A DNA stretch of 64,000 bases from Silvibacterium dinghuense (lineage in GTDB: Bacteria > Acidobacteriota > Terriglobia > Terriglobales > Acidobacteriaceae). Location: assembly GCF_004123295.1 (NCBI RefSeq), contig NZ_SDMK01000004.1:124001-188000 (forward strand), in the 5' to 3' direction. The notes under the pieces were generated by a model. That model saw nothing but the letters and a program-made list of their open reading frames with translations. It ran no database searches and was not told the DNA's origin. Below, piece by piece: positions 1-8,443 of this stretch. The stretch's first letter is position 1. Every line of letters begins with the position of its first letter. Both the position numbers and the translations under genes were made by a program.

Positions 1-146
1 TGACAGCTCTCCATGATGACGGGCTCACATGTCACAAGCGGTCGATCTAACTCCTCGAGTGCCCGGACACACATCGCATGGTACGCATCTCTTTGATGGA
101 AGAGAGCCACAATGACGCTGGCATCCAACAAAACCGGAGAGATCAA
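1..146 (-). CDS. PIN-domain ribonuclease toxin, VapC-like (partial, cut by window start)
   Basis: Only the N-terminal 48 or so residues are present. They read as a PIN domain: the first strand LLDASVIVAL carries the first acidic metal-binding residue, and a second acidic position lies near the end in CEPVIMES. PIN toxins of this type are Mg-dependent RNases that cleave tRNA or rRNA when the antitoxin is removed. The likely start is the TTG at 144-146, whose bases overlap the TGA stop of the antitoxin gene upstream (TTGA overlap), the usual sign of translational coupling in vapBC operons. The remainder of the gene lies beyond the window edge, so length and the remaining catalytic acids cannot be checked. 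Confidence 0.8.
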   Translation of the reverse strand, partial: MISPVLLDASVIVALFHQRDAYHAMCVRALEELDRPLVTCEPVIMESC

Positions 147-391
147 CGCCCGAGGTCTTCCAGGTATTTCTTGTTGGTCGAAAGGTCACTTGGCCCGGCA
201 TCGAACTGCCCTATCCCGATGATCTTCTTCCTCGGATAGGTCTCATGTTGCTTCTTCACCAACCGCAGTCCCTCGCGGATCAGCTCCGAAGCACTCGAGC
301 CTGTACGCTGCATGAGCAGGTCCAGATCCGCCCGCTCATCCTTATCCAGCCGTGCCTGCACGATGCTCTTCATCGCTTTATTGTATGACAC
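143..391 (-). CDS. Ribbon-helix-helix (CopG-type) antitoxin, VapB-like
   Basis: This 82-residue protein has an N-terminal strand (SIVQARLD) followed by two short helices (DERADLDLLMQRTG, SASELIREGLRLV), the ribbon-helix-helix DNA-binding fold. The C-terminal tail (IIGIGQFDAGPSDLSTNKK) is of the kind that wraps the PIN toxin partner. It precedes the PIN toxin and overlaps it, so the pair is a type II toxin-antitoxin operon. The start is a GTG at 391 within AAAAGGTGTC; an ATG six codons further in is an alternative. An 8-bp direct repeat at the start codon is a candidate autoregulatory operator. Confidence 0.85.
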   Translation of the reverse strand: MSYNKAMKSIVQARLDKDERADLDLLMQRTGSSASELIREGLRLVKKQHETYPRKKIIGIGQFDAGPSDLSTNKKYLEDLGR

Positions 392-411
392 CTTTTATTT
401 TTCGTATGACA
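383..411. promoter_or_regulatory. Candidate antitoxin operator: two direct GTATGACA repeats
   Basis: GTATGACA occurs at 383-390 and again at 404-411, 21 bp apart, which is two helical turns. The first copy overlaps the GTG start of the ribbon-helix-helix antitoxin. Antitoxins of this fold commonly bind paired short repeats at their own promoter. The assignment is inference from position and spacing. Confidence 0.4.
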
Positions 412-415
412 ATTA

Positions 416-2638
416 TTACTTCGTCCACTGATCCACCCAGTCATTCACCGTCTTGTACCAGAGCTGCGAATTCTGCGGCTTCGTCACCCAGTGGCTCTCG
501 TCCGGAAAGTACAGCATCTTCGACGGCACACCCATCCTCTGCAGCGTGGTGAAGAGCTGATAACCCTCCGAGACATCCAGTCGATAGTCGTGCTGCGAGT
601 GGATCACCAGTGTCGGCGTCTTCATGCGCGGCGCCGAAAGCATCGGCGACCAGCGACGATACATCGCTCGATTCGTCCACGGCGTGCTGCCGAACTCCCA
701 CTCGTTGAACCACAGCTCTTCGGTCGTCCCATACGCCGACTCCGGATTGAACATCCCGTCGTGCGTCACAATGCAGCGAAAGCGGTCCGTGTGGCCAAGA
801 ATCCAGTCCGCCATAAAGCCGCCGTAGCTCGCGCCCAGCGCGCACTCACGGCTCTTGTCGATAAACGGATACTTCACCTCTGCCGCCGTCATCCCGTTCA
901 TCAGGTCGAGATACGGCTTGCCGCCCCAGTCGCGGTTCACCCGATCCACAAACGCCTGCCCATAGCCGACCGACCCGCCCGGGTTGATCATCACCACCAC
1001 ATAGCCATTCGCCGCAAACAGCTCCGCATTCCAGCGATAGCTCCAGCTGTCGCCCCATTCGCCCTGCGGTCCGCCATGGATCAGCATCTTCACCGGATAC
1101 TTCTTCGTTTCATCGAAGCCCGGCGGCCGGAGGATAAAGCCCTCCACGCGCACCCGACCCAAGGACGAGAACCAGTAGTGCTCCATCTTCGACAGGTCTA
1201 ATGCTTCGAGCAAAACAGCGTTCAAGTGAGTGACATCCTTCTGCATGAAGAAGGTCTGCGTCATCCCCAGATCGGTCGGAGAAGCATACGTCACTCTGCG
1301 ATGCGCCATTCCTGCCGCCGCTTTTCTTACTCTGTCCGTCTCGAGCGCCACCACATCGCCCGGCACGCGCACCGTCTGCCGTGCAGCCACGATCGTCTTC
1401 CCATCCGGCGTTACATGCAGATCGCCGTAGGTACCCTCATCCGTCAATTCGCTGCTCTGCTTGCCGTCGAGCGAAGTCACAAACACCGGCTCTTCGCCCA
1501 AGTCCCCCGCGGCAAAATAAATCTTCTGCGAGTCCGGAGCCCACACGAACTCGTCTATCCAACGGTCAAAGTCAGGCAGGGGCTCTGTAATCTTCTTCGA
1601 CGCGCGGTCGTACACCACCAGCCGGAAGCGGTCACTCTCATAACCCGCACGCGCCTGCGAGCGCCACGCAATCGACTTCCCATCCGGCGAGTACGCAGGC
1701 GAATGATCGCCTCCTGCCGCGGTTGAAATCTTCACCGGCTTCGCGTTCGCGTCGTCCAGCCGCAGCGTGAAGATATCCGAGTTCGTGCTCGTCGCCGCCA
1801 CTGGGTCGAGATTCTCCTCGAAGGCGATCTCCTTGCCGTCCGGCGCAAAGGCATATTGATCCGGGCCGCCCATTGAGAACGGCGGCACATCGTGCCCGTC
1901 ACCCGGCGTCAGATCGCGCAGCGCGCTCCCATCGGCGCTCACCAGAAAAAGATGGCTGCGCTTGTCGCCCGTAAAGTGATCCCAGTGCCGATAAAGCAGG
2001 TGAGTGAAGACCTGTGCCTTCACCTTTGATTCGGCGCTGGCCTCATCCTTCTGCTGATTGCAACTGTCATCGTTACATTCCGGATAGACCGCCGAGGTAA
2101 ACAGGATGGACTTGCCATCCGGTGACCACATCGCGCCGTCCGTCTCCGTGCTCAGCGAGGTCAGCTTGTGCGGCTCACCGATCTTTCCCGTCGCACCGTC
2201 GAAATCTGCCAGCCAGATCTGCTGGCCGCCTTCACGTGTGCTCTCGAAGAGAATCTGCTTGCCGTCCGGCGAGAAGCGTCCACGGCTCTCGCCCGCTTCC
2301 CAGGCCAGCAGCGCGTGCGATTCGCCGCCCGCTACCGGCACCATCCACAGATGCGAGGTCTTCGTGTTCTGGGCGAGGCTCACATCCGTCGCCGAGTACA
2401 TCACCCAGCGGCCATCTGGCGACACGGCGATCTCACCCAGCCGCCGCATCTTCATCATGTCCTCGAAGGTCATCGGACGCCGCGCAGCGCTCTGCGCCCA
2501 TGCGCAGCTGGCAAACAGTCCCAATGCACTCACTACCGAGAGGCGCGCCCAACGGCGCATCTTCCTGCAAATCCTTCGCGTCATAGCAGCCCTGGCCGCC
2601 GTCATCCGCTCCAGCAGCACATCGAATGTAGCATCCAC
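416..2638 (-). CDS. S9-family prolyl oligopeptidase-like peptidase (secreted)
   Basis: A secreted serine peptidase of the dipeptidyl/acylaminoacyl peptidase group. After a signal peptide (core SVVSALGLFASCAWAQ) comes a beta-propeller with recurrent WSPDGK, YSPDGK and FAPDGK motifs (about residues 60-450). The C-terminal alpha/beta-hydrolase domain holds the triad: nucleophile Ser in GASYGG (about 605), Asp in SQHDYRLD (about 683) and His in DESHW (about 714). The 740-residue length fits the family. The first 26 residues are atypical before the signal peptide, so an internal Met (residue 19 or 27) may be the true start. It likely trims peptides in the periplasm. It ends 24 bp from the antitoxin gene but need not be co-regulated. 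Confidence 0.9.
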   Translation of the reverse strand: MDATFDVLLERMTAARAAMTRRICRKMRRWARLSVVSALGLFASCAWAQSAARRPMTFEDMMKMRRLGEIAVSPDGRWVMYSATDVSLAQNTKTSHLWMVPVAGGESHALLAWEAGESRGRFSPDGKQILFESTREGGQQIWLADFDGATGKIGEPHKLTSLSTETDGAMWSPDGKSILFTSAVYPECNDDSCNQQKDEASAESKVKAQVFTHLLYRHWDHFTGDKRSHLFLVSADGSALRDLTPGDGHDVPPFSMGGPDQYAFAPDGKEIAFEENLDPVAATSTNSDIFTLRLDDANAKPVKISTAAGGDHSPAYSPDGKSIAWRSQARAGYESDRFRLVVYDRASKKITEPLPDFDRWIDEFVWAPDSQKIYFAAGDLGEEPVFVTSLDGKQSSELTDEGTYGDLHVTPDGKTIVAARQTVRVPGDVVALETDRVRKAAAGMAHRRVTYASPTDLGMTQTFFMQKDVTHLNAVLLEALDLSKMEHYWFSSLGRVRVEGFILRPPGFDETKKYPVKMLIHGGPQGEWGDSWSYRWNAELFAANGYVVVMINPGGSVGYGQAFVDRVNRDWGGKPYLDLMNGMTAAEVKYPFIDKSRECALGASYGGFMADWILGHTDRFRCIVTHDGMFNPESAYGTTEELWFNEWEFGSTPWTNRAMYRRWSPMLSAPRMKTPTLVIHSQHDYRLDVSEGYQLFTTLQRMGVPSKMLYFPDESHWVTKPQNSQLWYKTVNDWVDQWTK

Positions 2639-2643
2639 GCGCT

Positions 2644-4677
2644 TTATTCGCCGTGGATCATCCCCGCAGAAGCGTCTTTCTCCCTCGGTTCAGGCAGAGC
2701 CACCGGCAGCTCCACAATCACCGCAGCCCCGTGCGGCTGTAAATTGTAGGCGCTCATATCTCCGCCCAGCTCCCGGATCATCGAGTAGCACAGGCTCAAT
2801 GCCATGCCCGCGCCCTCGTTCTTCGGCTTCAGCGTAAAAAACGGATCGAACAACCGCTCCGGCTCCGGAAACCCCGGTCCGCTGTTCGAGACCACGATGC
2901 GCAGATGCTCCTCGCCCTGTCCGGCTTCCATCCGCACCCACGGCTTCCCGCCCTCACCGGCCGCGGCCCGCGAAGCATTCGCCACCAGCTGCTTCAGCAC
3001 CTGCGCCAGCCGCTCCGGATTGGCGCTCGCCGGCGGCAGATCCGCCGCCGCGCACACCTCGAAGTGAACTCCCTGCCCCTCACACTCCGGACGCAGCTCC
3101 GTCTCGAGCCCTCGCAGCACCCATTCCAGATCCAGCGCGGCCACCGGGCTGGGCGAGGGTCTCCAGAAACGTGCCAGCCCATCGATCACCTGCCGCATTC
3201 GCTGCGACTCGCTCCGGATTACTCCCGCGTAGCGCCGGGTCTTCTCCTCGGTCGAGGTCTCCTCCAGCAGCTCCGCATACCCCATCACCACGGTTAGAGG
3301 ATTATTGAGCTCGTGCGCAATGCCTCCTGCCAGCCGCCCAATCCCGGCCAGCCGCTCCGACTGCGTCACTCTCCGCTGCAACGCAGCACTCTCGCGCGCC
3401 GACGCCAGCCGCGCAGCCAGGAGTTGCAGCGCCATCAAGTCCTCAGGCATCAGCGGATCGTCCTGCTCCTTCCGCGTCCCGACCGCCAGCACCCCTTGCA
3501 GATCCCCCTCGCGCGTACTGATCACAACCGTCCGCAGCGGCTCATTGTCCGTGAAATGCACTTTGTCGGACGGCGCAATCCAGGGGCACAACTCAAGAGA
3601 CCTGCCATGGACCGGCTGCGTAGCCTGCTTTCGCATCTCCATCCACGCCGAGATCAGCTGTTCTTCGCTGATCCCCGCTGCCAGCCGCTCCAGAGCTCTT
3701 CCCTGCTCCGGGCTTGCACCGGCCACAGCCGCCAGACGCACGCGTCCTGGCACCTGCCGAAGCAGGATCGCCGCCAGCGAAAACCGGCTTGCCTCGACCA
3801 CTGCCTCCACGACCGCCCGGTAGTGCATCCCGAAGTCCTGATGAGGCTCGGCCGGAAAATTCAACCTGGCATAGCGCTCCATCTCCAGCCGCGCACGCCG
3901 GTCCCGGCGCTGTCCCGCCGAGTTTTCCCGCGTCTCCTCCTCAAGCACCAGCGCAATGGTCCCTATCGCCGTCACCACGCATACGAGGTTCGAAAACCGG
4001 TGCACCGGCAGCCACACGCCGGGAGAAAGCGGCATGATCCCTTCCAGCAGCGGCACCACCTGCCAGATCACAAATCCCGCCGCCGTGAAGATGACTCCCG
4101 GCGAGGGCCGCCGGTAGATCGCCACCACCAGGACTGCCGTCCAGATTCCGATTCCTGCCTGTGCAGCATGAATCACCATGGAAGGCTGGTTCAGAGCCGC
4201 ATAGCACAGGCATACCACGGACACCGCCGATGCCCAGGACATCGTTCCCCAGCGGGGCATATGCACGGGGCGCCTGCTCCATGCCACAGAGACCGCCGCG
4301 GTCGCCACCACCGCGGCAAACTCCACACCGCGTAAGAAAGGCCCTGCCCCGCCCGCTACCGACGTCAGCACCACATACAGCAGCGACGGCATGGCAAACA
4401 TCGCCACCCAGGAGATCCGCTGCCGCTTGCCGAAAAACGGCACGGCCATCGATCCCAGGAACATCAGCATCCCCAGCGCTCCGCAGCTTCGGTATGCAGC
4501 CTTTGACCACCCTCCAGCCGGTCCCAGTACCTCCAGCAGCATCTGCGTAGCAATCAGCAGCCATCCCGCCAGCCAGAGCCGGCGGCGCCAGTTCCTGCGC
4601 TGCACATTCAGCACGGCAAATACCGCGACAAGCAGCCAGAGCAGGATCAGAGTTGGAACCTGGTAGTCATCCATCAT
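2644..4677 (-). CDS. Membrane-bound sensor histidine kinase
   Basis: A 677-residue sensor kinase. The first 230 or so residues contain about seven hydrophobic segments (for example LILLWLLVAVFAVL), forming a membrane input module. A GAF-like region follows (about 280-430), then the dimerisation/phosphoacceptor box GGIAHELNNPLTVVMGYAELL-type with His near residue 453, and a C-terminal HATPase domain with an N-box (LKQLVANASRAA) and G-box (VVSNSGPGFP). The organisation suits autokinase activity with phosphotransfer to a response regulator, but no regulator is adjacent. The start doublet MMDD leaves a one-codon ambiguity. It is transcribed away from the LolA-like gene across a 217-bp gap that contains an inverted repeat. 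Confidence 0.88.
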   Translation of the reverse strand: MMDDYQVPTLILLWLLVAVFAVLNVQRRNWRRRLWLAGWLLIATQMLLEVLGPAGGWSKAAYRSCGALGMLMFLGSMAVPFFGKRQRISWVAMFAMPSLLYVVLTSVAGGAGPFLRGVEFAAVVATAAVSVAWSRRPVHMPRWGTMSWASAVSVVCLCYAALNQPSMVIHAAQAGIGIWTAVLVVAIYRRPSPGVIFTAAGFVIWQVVPLLEGIMPLSPGVWLPVHRFSNLVCVVTAIGTIALVLEEETRENSAGQRRDRRARLEMERYARLNFPAEPHQDFGMHYRAVVEAVVEASRFSLAAILLRQVPGRVRLAAVAGASPEQGRALERLAAGISEEQLISAWMEMRKQATQPVHGRSLELCPWIAPSDKVHFTDNEPLRTVVISTREGDLQGVLAVGTRKEQDDPLMPEDLMALQLLAARLASARESAALQRRVTQSERLAGIGRLAGGIAHELNNPLTVVMGYAELLEETSTEEKTRRYAGVIRSESQRMRQVIDGLARFWRPSPSPVAALDLEWVLRGLETELRPECEGQGVHFEVCAAADLPPASANPERLAQVLKQLVANASRAAAGEGGKPWVRMEAGQGEEHLRIVVSNSGPGFPEPERLFDPFFTLKPKNEGAGMALSLCYSMIRELGGDMSAYNLQPHGAAVIVELPVALPEPREKDASAGMIHGE

Positions 4678-4685
4678 GAGAAACG

Positions 4686-4800
4686 GGATATACCTGTTTC
4701 GCAGTGGCTATAACCGCAGAAACGGAGTGGCTTTTCTTCAGGAAAACACCACCTGGCATACAGCCAGAAACGGCTATCGTGACTGCGAAACCGGTATCGT
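4686..4800. repeat. Imperfect long inverted repeat between divergent genes
   Basis: GTTTCGCAGT at 4696-4705 is matched by its exact inverse ACTGCGAAAC at 4782-4791. The bases around each arm continue the match imperfectly for roughly 30 bp (GATAT-ACC / GGTATC and GGCTATAACCG / CGGCTATCG). The whole unit is about 115 bp. It could be a small terminal-inverted-repeat element or a cruciform regulatory region for the two flanking genes. Confidence 0.45.
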
Positions 4801-4894
4801 ACCGCCAGTGTACGTGAGCCGCCAGTTCTCTTTTCCTCGCGTTGCTGCCTGCCGCTCCCAAAGGCGCTACCATGAAGGCGTGAAGGAGCTCCGC

Positions 4895-5812
4895 GTGCCC
4901 GCATCTGCTGTCCGTCCCGCCTCTCCTCGTTCTCACCTCGGTCTGGCCTGCATGCTTGCGGCCGGAGCCCTGCTGCTGGCCCCTGCCATAGCCCAGGCAC
5001 AGGTCTCCTATACCGCCATGCCGCTCGATTCCGGCTTCGGCCCGCTCGACACCTCCGAGCCCACCATCCCGCCGCAGCAGATCATCGACCAGTTCACCGC
5101 CAAGGAATCCGTCTTCCGCCAGGCCATGGACAACTACACCTACGAGCGCAGCGTGAAGGTCGAAACCCTGAACGATGACAATAAAGTAGACGGCCAGTAT
5201 TACGAGGTCACCGACATCTCCTTCGATCCCGACGGCAAGCGCATGGAGCACGTCGTCCTCGCCCCCGCCAGCACCCTCGAACGGGTGCAGATGTCCCCCG
5301 CCGACTTCCAGGACATCGAGCAGCGCCTGCCCTTCGTGCTCACCAAAGAAGATGTCGGCCAGTATGACCTCCACTACGTCGGCCGGCAGAAAATCGACGA
5401 CGTCGATACCTACGTCTTCGACGTTGCTCCCAAAAAGATCGAGAAGCCGCACCGCTACTTCCAGGGCCGTATCTGGGTCGATCAGCACGATCTCCAGATC
5501 GTCGTCACCGACGGCAAGAATGTCCCCGACGACACCCGCAAAGGGCACGAGGACCTGTCTCCGCCCTTCGTTACCTACCGCGAGCAGATTGACGGCAAAT
5601 ACTGGTTTCCGGTCTATACCAAGGGCGACGGCATCCTGCACTTCTCCGGCGGCCACGGCTATCTCAGCCAGGACGTCCATATCCGCGAAACGCTGAAGTA
5701 CACCAACTACAAGCACTTCAACGCCAGCGTGCGCGTGCTCTTCCAGGGCCAGGACATCACCAACAACGGCCAGCAGCAACCCGACCAGAAACCGCCGCAA
5801 AAGCCGCAATAA
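4895..5812 (+). CDS. Secreted LolA-like (outer-membrane lipoprotein-sorting-like) protein
   Basis: A secreted protein of about 305 residues. A GTG at 4895 is chosen because AGGAG lies six bases upstream and the signal peptide (LACMLAAGALLLAPAIAQAQ) then begins near residue 16; the reading frame is open further upstream without a plausible leader. The mature part alternates short strands (YTYERSVKVETL, QYYEVTDISF, YVGRQKIDDVDTYVFDV, GRIWVDQHDLQIV), which resembles the half-barrel LolA/LolB fold that carries lipids or lipoproteins. The C-terminus is Gln/Pro-rich. Family membership is a fold-level judgement; no catalytic motif is visible. Confidence 0.65.
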   Translation: MPASAVRPASPRSHLGLACMLAAGALLLAPAIAQAQVSYTAMPLDSGFGPLDTSEPTIPPQQIIDQFTAKESVFRQAMDNYTYERSVKVETLNDDNKVDGQYYEVTDISFDPDGKRMEHVVLAPASTLERVQMSPADFQDIEQRLPFVLTKEDVGQYDLHYVGRQKIDDVDTYVFDVAPKKIEKPHRYFQGRIWVDQHDLQIVVTDGKNVPDDTRKGHEDLSPPFVTYREQIDGKYWFPVYTKGDGILHFSGGHGYLSQDVHIRETLKYTNYKHFNASVRVLFQGQDITNNGQQQPDQKPPQKPQ

Positions 5813-5814
5813 CA

Positions 5815-5944
5815 GGGGCTCAGATCGATCGTAAAACCTGGGTGCCCCATCCATGCCCGGGTTTGGCATGGGTGGGTCTCACACAGGCCTCCATCGCAAC
5901 CAAAGAGAGTGGAGGCTGAAGGCCACTCGCCCTGCGCGCAGCAG
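5815..5944. repeat. Mosaic dispersed repeat (type A variant)
   Basis: Starts with one unit of the heptamer CAGGGCT-like motif and the shared flank CTCAGATCGATCGTAAAACC, also present next to the long heptamer array at 58 kb. The palindrome GGGTGCCCCATCCATGCC / GGCATGGGTGGG follows, then the tail CGCCCTGCGCGCAGCAG found at other copies. The rest of the gap to 6104 shows nothing recognisable. Confidence 0.7.
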
Positions 5945-6104
5945 TCAGGTACCCCAGCCAGCCTGGGCAGAAAGCGAAAATCCCAGCGCGCCGATCCGGA
6001 AAAAGCACGGATACGCCGGAACGGCTCTTCAACCTGGATGCGCGATCGTGCATCCAATTATTCCGCATCATCCGTAAGACAGACAGCAGAGGAGCATCCC
6101 CTTC

Positions 6105-6518
6105 ATGGCATCCCCCGGAAATACCACAGTGACCATCGATGGAAATCAATTCAACGCCATCTCCACGCACGTCGGCTTCAGCACCATTCACGATGAAATG
6201 GGCATGCCGCTCATGGGATCGCAATCCTGCTCCATCAGCGTCACAGTCGATATTCACGACAATGTGAACATGCCCTTCAGCACCCTCAGCGCGCTCTTCG
6301 GGCTCTCCAACCAGCTCACTCGCGACAAGGTGCGCGACATGAAGATCGAGTACTGGACCGATGAAAGCAGGCAGGATGCCATCTGTGTTTATCAGTTCAG
6401 TGGCTGGATCTCCAGCTTTTACACCATCAGCGGTGCAGGCTCCAATCACCTCCTCAGCCTCACCCTCCAGCCGGCTCTCACCAACAAGCAGTATGTCGAT
6501 GTGAAGATGTCGAACTAA
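6105..6518 (+). CDS. Hcp-family type VI secretion tube protein, cassette 1
   Basis: A 137-residue protein that reads as an Hcp/TssD tube subunit: an all-beta sequence with the landmarks TTVTIDG, PFSTLSALFGLSN, DKVRDMKIEYW, FSGWISSFYTISGAGSNHLLSLTLQPAL. It is a paralogue of the Hcp at 17.4 kb, with identical length and the same motif order. Hcp hexamers stack into the secretion tube and chaperone small effectors in their lumen. The next gene begins 16 bp downstream on the same strand and encodes a lysozyme-like protein, so this Hcp probably carries that cargo. No baseplate, sheath or membrane-complex gene is in the window. Assignment to Hcp is by motif recognition. Confidence 0.8.
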   Translation: MASPGNTTVTIDGNQFNAISTHVGFSTIHDEMGMPLMGSQSCSISVTVDIHDNVNMPFSTLSALFGLSNQLTRDKVRDMKIEYWTDESRQDAICVYQFSGWISSFYTISGAGSNHLLSLTLQPALTNKQYVDVKMSN

Positions 6519-6534
6519 CTGGAGAGACAAACGA

Positions 6535-7353
6535 ATGCCGTATCCGCATGATGAAGCCAAGCTGAAGCAGTGGGAGGTTCAGCTCTCCGACGAGATTGCA
6601 AAGAACCCCGCCCCCTGGAACAGCTACGATGCGCAGCTCCAGCTCGTAACCAACACCTACAACAAATTCCTCAGCGGCACTGCCAACTATCAACCCATCG
6701 ACTGGCAGGTCATCAAGGCCATCACCTGGGTCGAATCCGGTGCGGCCAACGCGGCCTGGCAAACCGCGCCCATGCAGATCGGCGTCAATGGAGACCCCGG
6801 CCTTCGGGAACTGCTCACCTCGCCTACCGGCAAGCTCGTTCTCCCGCCCGAGTACGCGAACATGCTCACCGTCTCCAATGTGCCCGTCAACGGCAACCTC
6901 AACATCGAAGCTGGCGTCGGCTACGTCCTCAAGATCACCGCCATGTTCGGCCTGCAGGCAGATCCACCCCCCGCACCAGCCGCCACTCCCGCAGCGCCGG
7001 CCTCAGGAGCCGCTCCCGCAGCACCTCCTGTCGCACCTGCTCCTGTAACGCCCGCGCCCGCATCCGCGGCCCATAAAAGCGCTCCTGCGGCACATGGAAA
7101 ATCGCATCATCCCAAGCATCCCGCGCCGCCCAAGGTGCACAAGCACCTGGCCATCATCGGCTGGCGCCCTCGCACCCTCCAGTTCATTGCCAAGCACTAC
7201 AACGCAGGCGACGGAAACTACGCCGACAAGCTCCAGTTCGCACTCGACATCATCACCGGCAAAATCAAGCCGGAGCGAGCTCCCGCGCCACCCCCTAAGC
7301 ATCCTGCAAAGAAGCACACCCCCATGCGCGTCCCGGCTCACGGAAGGAAATAG
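6535..7353 (+). CDS. Lysozyme/lytic-transglycosylase-like T6SS effector with split domain
   Basis: A 272-residue protein without a signal peptide but with the motif series of lytic transglycosylases: the catalytic-Glu motif ITWVESGA (Glu67), TAPMQIG (about 78-83), NIEAGVGYVLK (about 123-133) and, near the C-terminus, KHYNAGDGNYADK. A Pro/Ala/His/Lys-rich linker (about residues 143-205) interrupts the fold between the third and fourth motifs, which is unusual. A peptidoglycan hydrolase with no export signal, placed 16 bp after an Hcp gene and 6 bp before a small secreted protein, fits a type VI effector delivered to a rival's periplasm. The C-terminal tail is basic and Pro-rich. Activity is inferred from motifs. 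Confidence 0.72.
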   Translation: MPYPHDEAKLKQWEVQLSDEIAKNPAPWNSYDAQLQLVTNTYNKFLSGTANYQPIDWQVIKAITWVESGAANAAWQTAPMQIGVNGDPGLRELLTSPTGKLVLPPEYANMLTVSNVPVNGNLNIEAGVGYVLKITAMFGLQADPPPAPAATPAAPASGAAPAAPPVAPAPVTPAPASAAHKSAPAAHGKSHHPKHPAPPKVHKHLAIIGWRPRTLQFIAKHYNAGDGNYADKLQFALDIITGKIKPERAPAPPPKHPAKKHTPMRVPAHGRK

Positions 7354-7359
7354 CGAACC

Positions 7360-7758
7360 ATGAGAGCTCTCAGCACCGCGCTTCTGCTTGCTCTTCTGTC
7401 CACCGCAGCCACCGCGCAGAATGCTGCCGTCCATCCCTACCCACGTCTCTCCCTCGAAGGCGACGGCCACGCCTGTTCCGGCTACTTCAAAACCACCCGC
7501 ACCCGTCTACGCTGGAAGAGCTCCTTCAGCACCTGCGACCAGCCCTATCGTGTCTCCAGCCACGATCACGATGTGTGGACCCTCGAGCTCCTCCCCTCCA
7601 CAACAACAAAACAGACATCCTGCCCATTCCAGGTCATCACACTCGAAAAATCCGACCCCACCTATGCCGGCTCAGGCTGGAATGTGACAGGCTACGAATC
7701 TTTCGATCAACTCAAACAGACGCCTCCTCAGCCCAGGCTCAGCTGCCCCATGATGTAG
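7360..7758 (+). CDS. Small secreted protein, putative periplasmic immunity protein
   Basis: A 132-residue protein with a clear signal peptide (MRALSTALLLALLSTAATA, cleavage before QN) and four cysteines in the mature part, which could form disulfides. No known family is recognised. It starts 6 bp after the lysozyme-like gene and shares its strand. A guard that works in the periplasm is what a peptidoglycan-degrading effector would require, so immunity is the best inference. GGAAGG lies upstream of the start in the preceding gene's tail. It could instead be an accessory exported protein. Confidence 0.55.
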   Translation: MRALSTALLLALLSTAATAQNAAVHPYPRLSLEGDGHACSGYFKTTRTRLRWKSSFSTCDQPYRVSSHDHDVWTLELLPSTTTKQTSCPFQVITLEKSDPTYAGSGWNVTGYESFDQLKQTPPQPRLSCPMM

Positions 7759-7858
7759 TCTCCGCATCGCGAAGCAGGCAGGCAGGTCACAGCTGCTTTG
7801 AGTGGATGAACATCGGCTCCTTCGATGCCCTACCTGACCACGGCCCGCCGGCGGTACC

Positions 7859-8323
7859 ATGCCAGCCATGAATAAACTCGCGCCCTTTCTCTGGTTCAAC
7901 GACAACGCCGAAAATGCAGCCGAGTTCTACCTGGGCATCTTCCCGCATGCACGCAAACTCGACGAGGTGCGATCGAAAGGCGTCGGCCCATGGCCTGCCG
8001 GCAAAACGGCCACAGTCACCATCGAGCTCGAAGGCCAGGAGATGGTTTTTCTCAACGGCGGCCCCGCCTATCAACTCAACCCGGCCATCTCGTTCTTCGT
8101 CCGTTGCGATTCTCAGCAGGAGATCGATCATTACTGGGACAAGCTGATCGAAGGGGGAAAGCCCATGGCCTGCGGATGGCTCACCGACCGCTTCGGTCTG
8201 TGCTGGCAGATCGTACCCCGCAATATCGGCGAACTGATCAAGCATCCCAAAGCCATGGAAGCGATGATGACGATGATCAAGCTGGACCTGCCCAGACTCG
8301 AAGCCGCCGCCCGCGAAGGCTGA
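7859..8323 (+). CDS. VOC-family protein, PhnB/3-demethylubiquinone methyltransferase-like fold
   Basis: A 154-residue glyoxalase-fold protein of the PhnB-like group: it opens with KLAPFLWFNDNAENAAEFYLGIFP and contains the paired half-motifs VTIELEGQEMVFLNGGP and WLTDRFGLCWQIVPR, typical of family members annotated as 3-demethylubiquinone-9 methyltransferase-like. Such proteins bind a metal or small ligand; the substrate is unknown. The start may be the Met at 7859 or at 7868, and neither has a strong ribosome binding site. No operon partner is evident. Confidence 0.85.
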   Translation: MPAMNKLAPFLWFNDNAENAAEFYLGIFPHARKLDEVRSKGVGPWPAGKTATVTIELEGQEMVFLNGGPAYQLNPAISFFVRCDSQQEIDHYWDKLIEGGKPMACGWLTDRFGLCWQIVPRNIGELIKHPKAMEAMMTMIKLDLPRLEAAAREG

Positions 8324-8344
8324 GATCGGCCGGTACCCCATAAA

Positions 8345-8412
8345 ACAGGGTGTAGGGGATAGGGTGTAGGGGATAGGGTGTAGGGGATAGGGTGTAGGGG
8401 ATAGGGCGTAGG
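8345..8412. repeat. 14-bp tandem array (GGGTGTAGGGGATA)n
   Basis: Four to five head-to-tail copies of the 14-bp unit GGGTGTAGGGGATA, the last one degenerate (GGGCGTAGGA). The unit reappears singly or in pairs, on either strand, near 8690, 22680, 46750, 47030, 49485 and 51190. It lies directly downstream of the VOC gene. Confidence 0.9.
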
Positions 8413-8443
8413 ATCTAGTTCTCTCACCCCTCCCGCATCTTGT

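Noticed and set aside
4667-5869. 400-residue frame antisense to the LolA-like gene
   Set aside because: Val/Asp/Leu/Gly-rich shadow with no motif; the plus-strand protein has a signal peptide and ribosome binding site.
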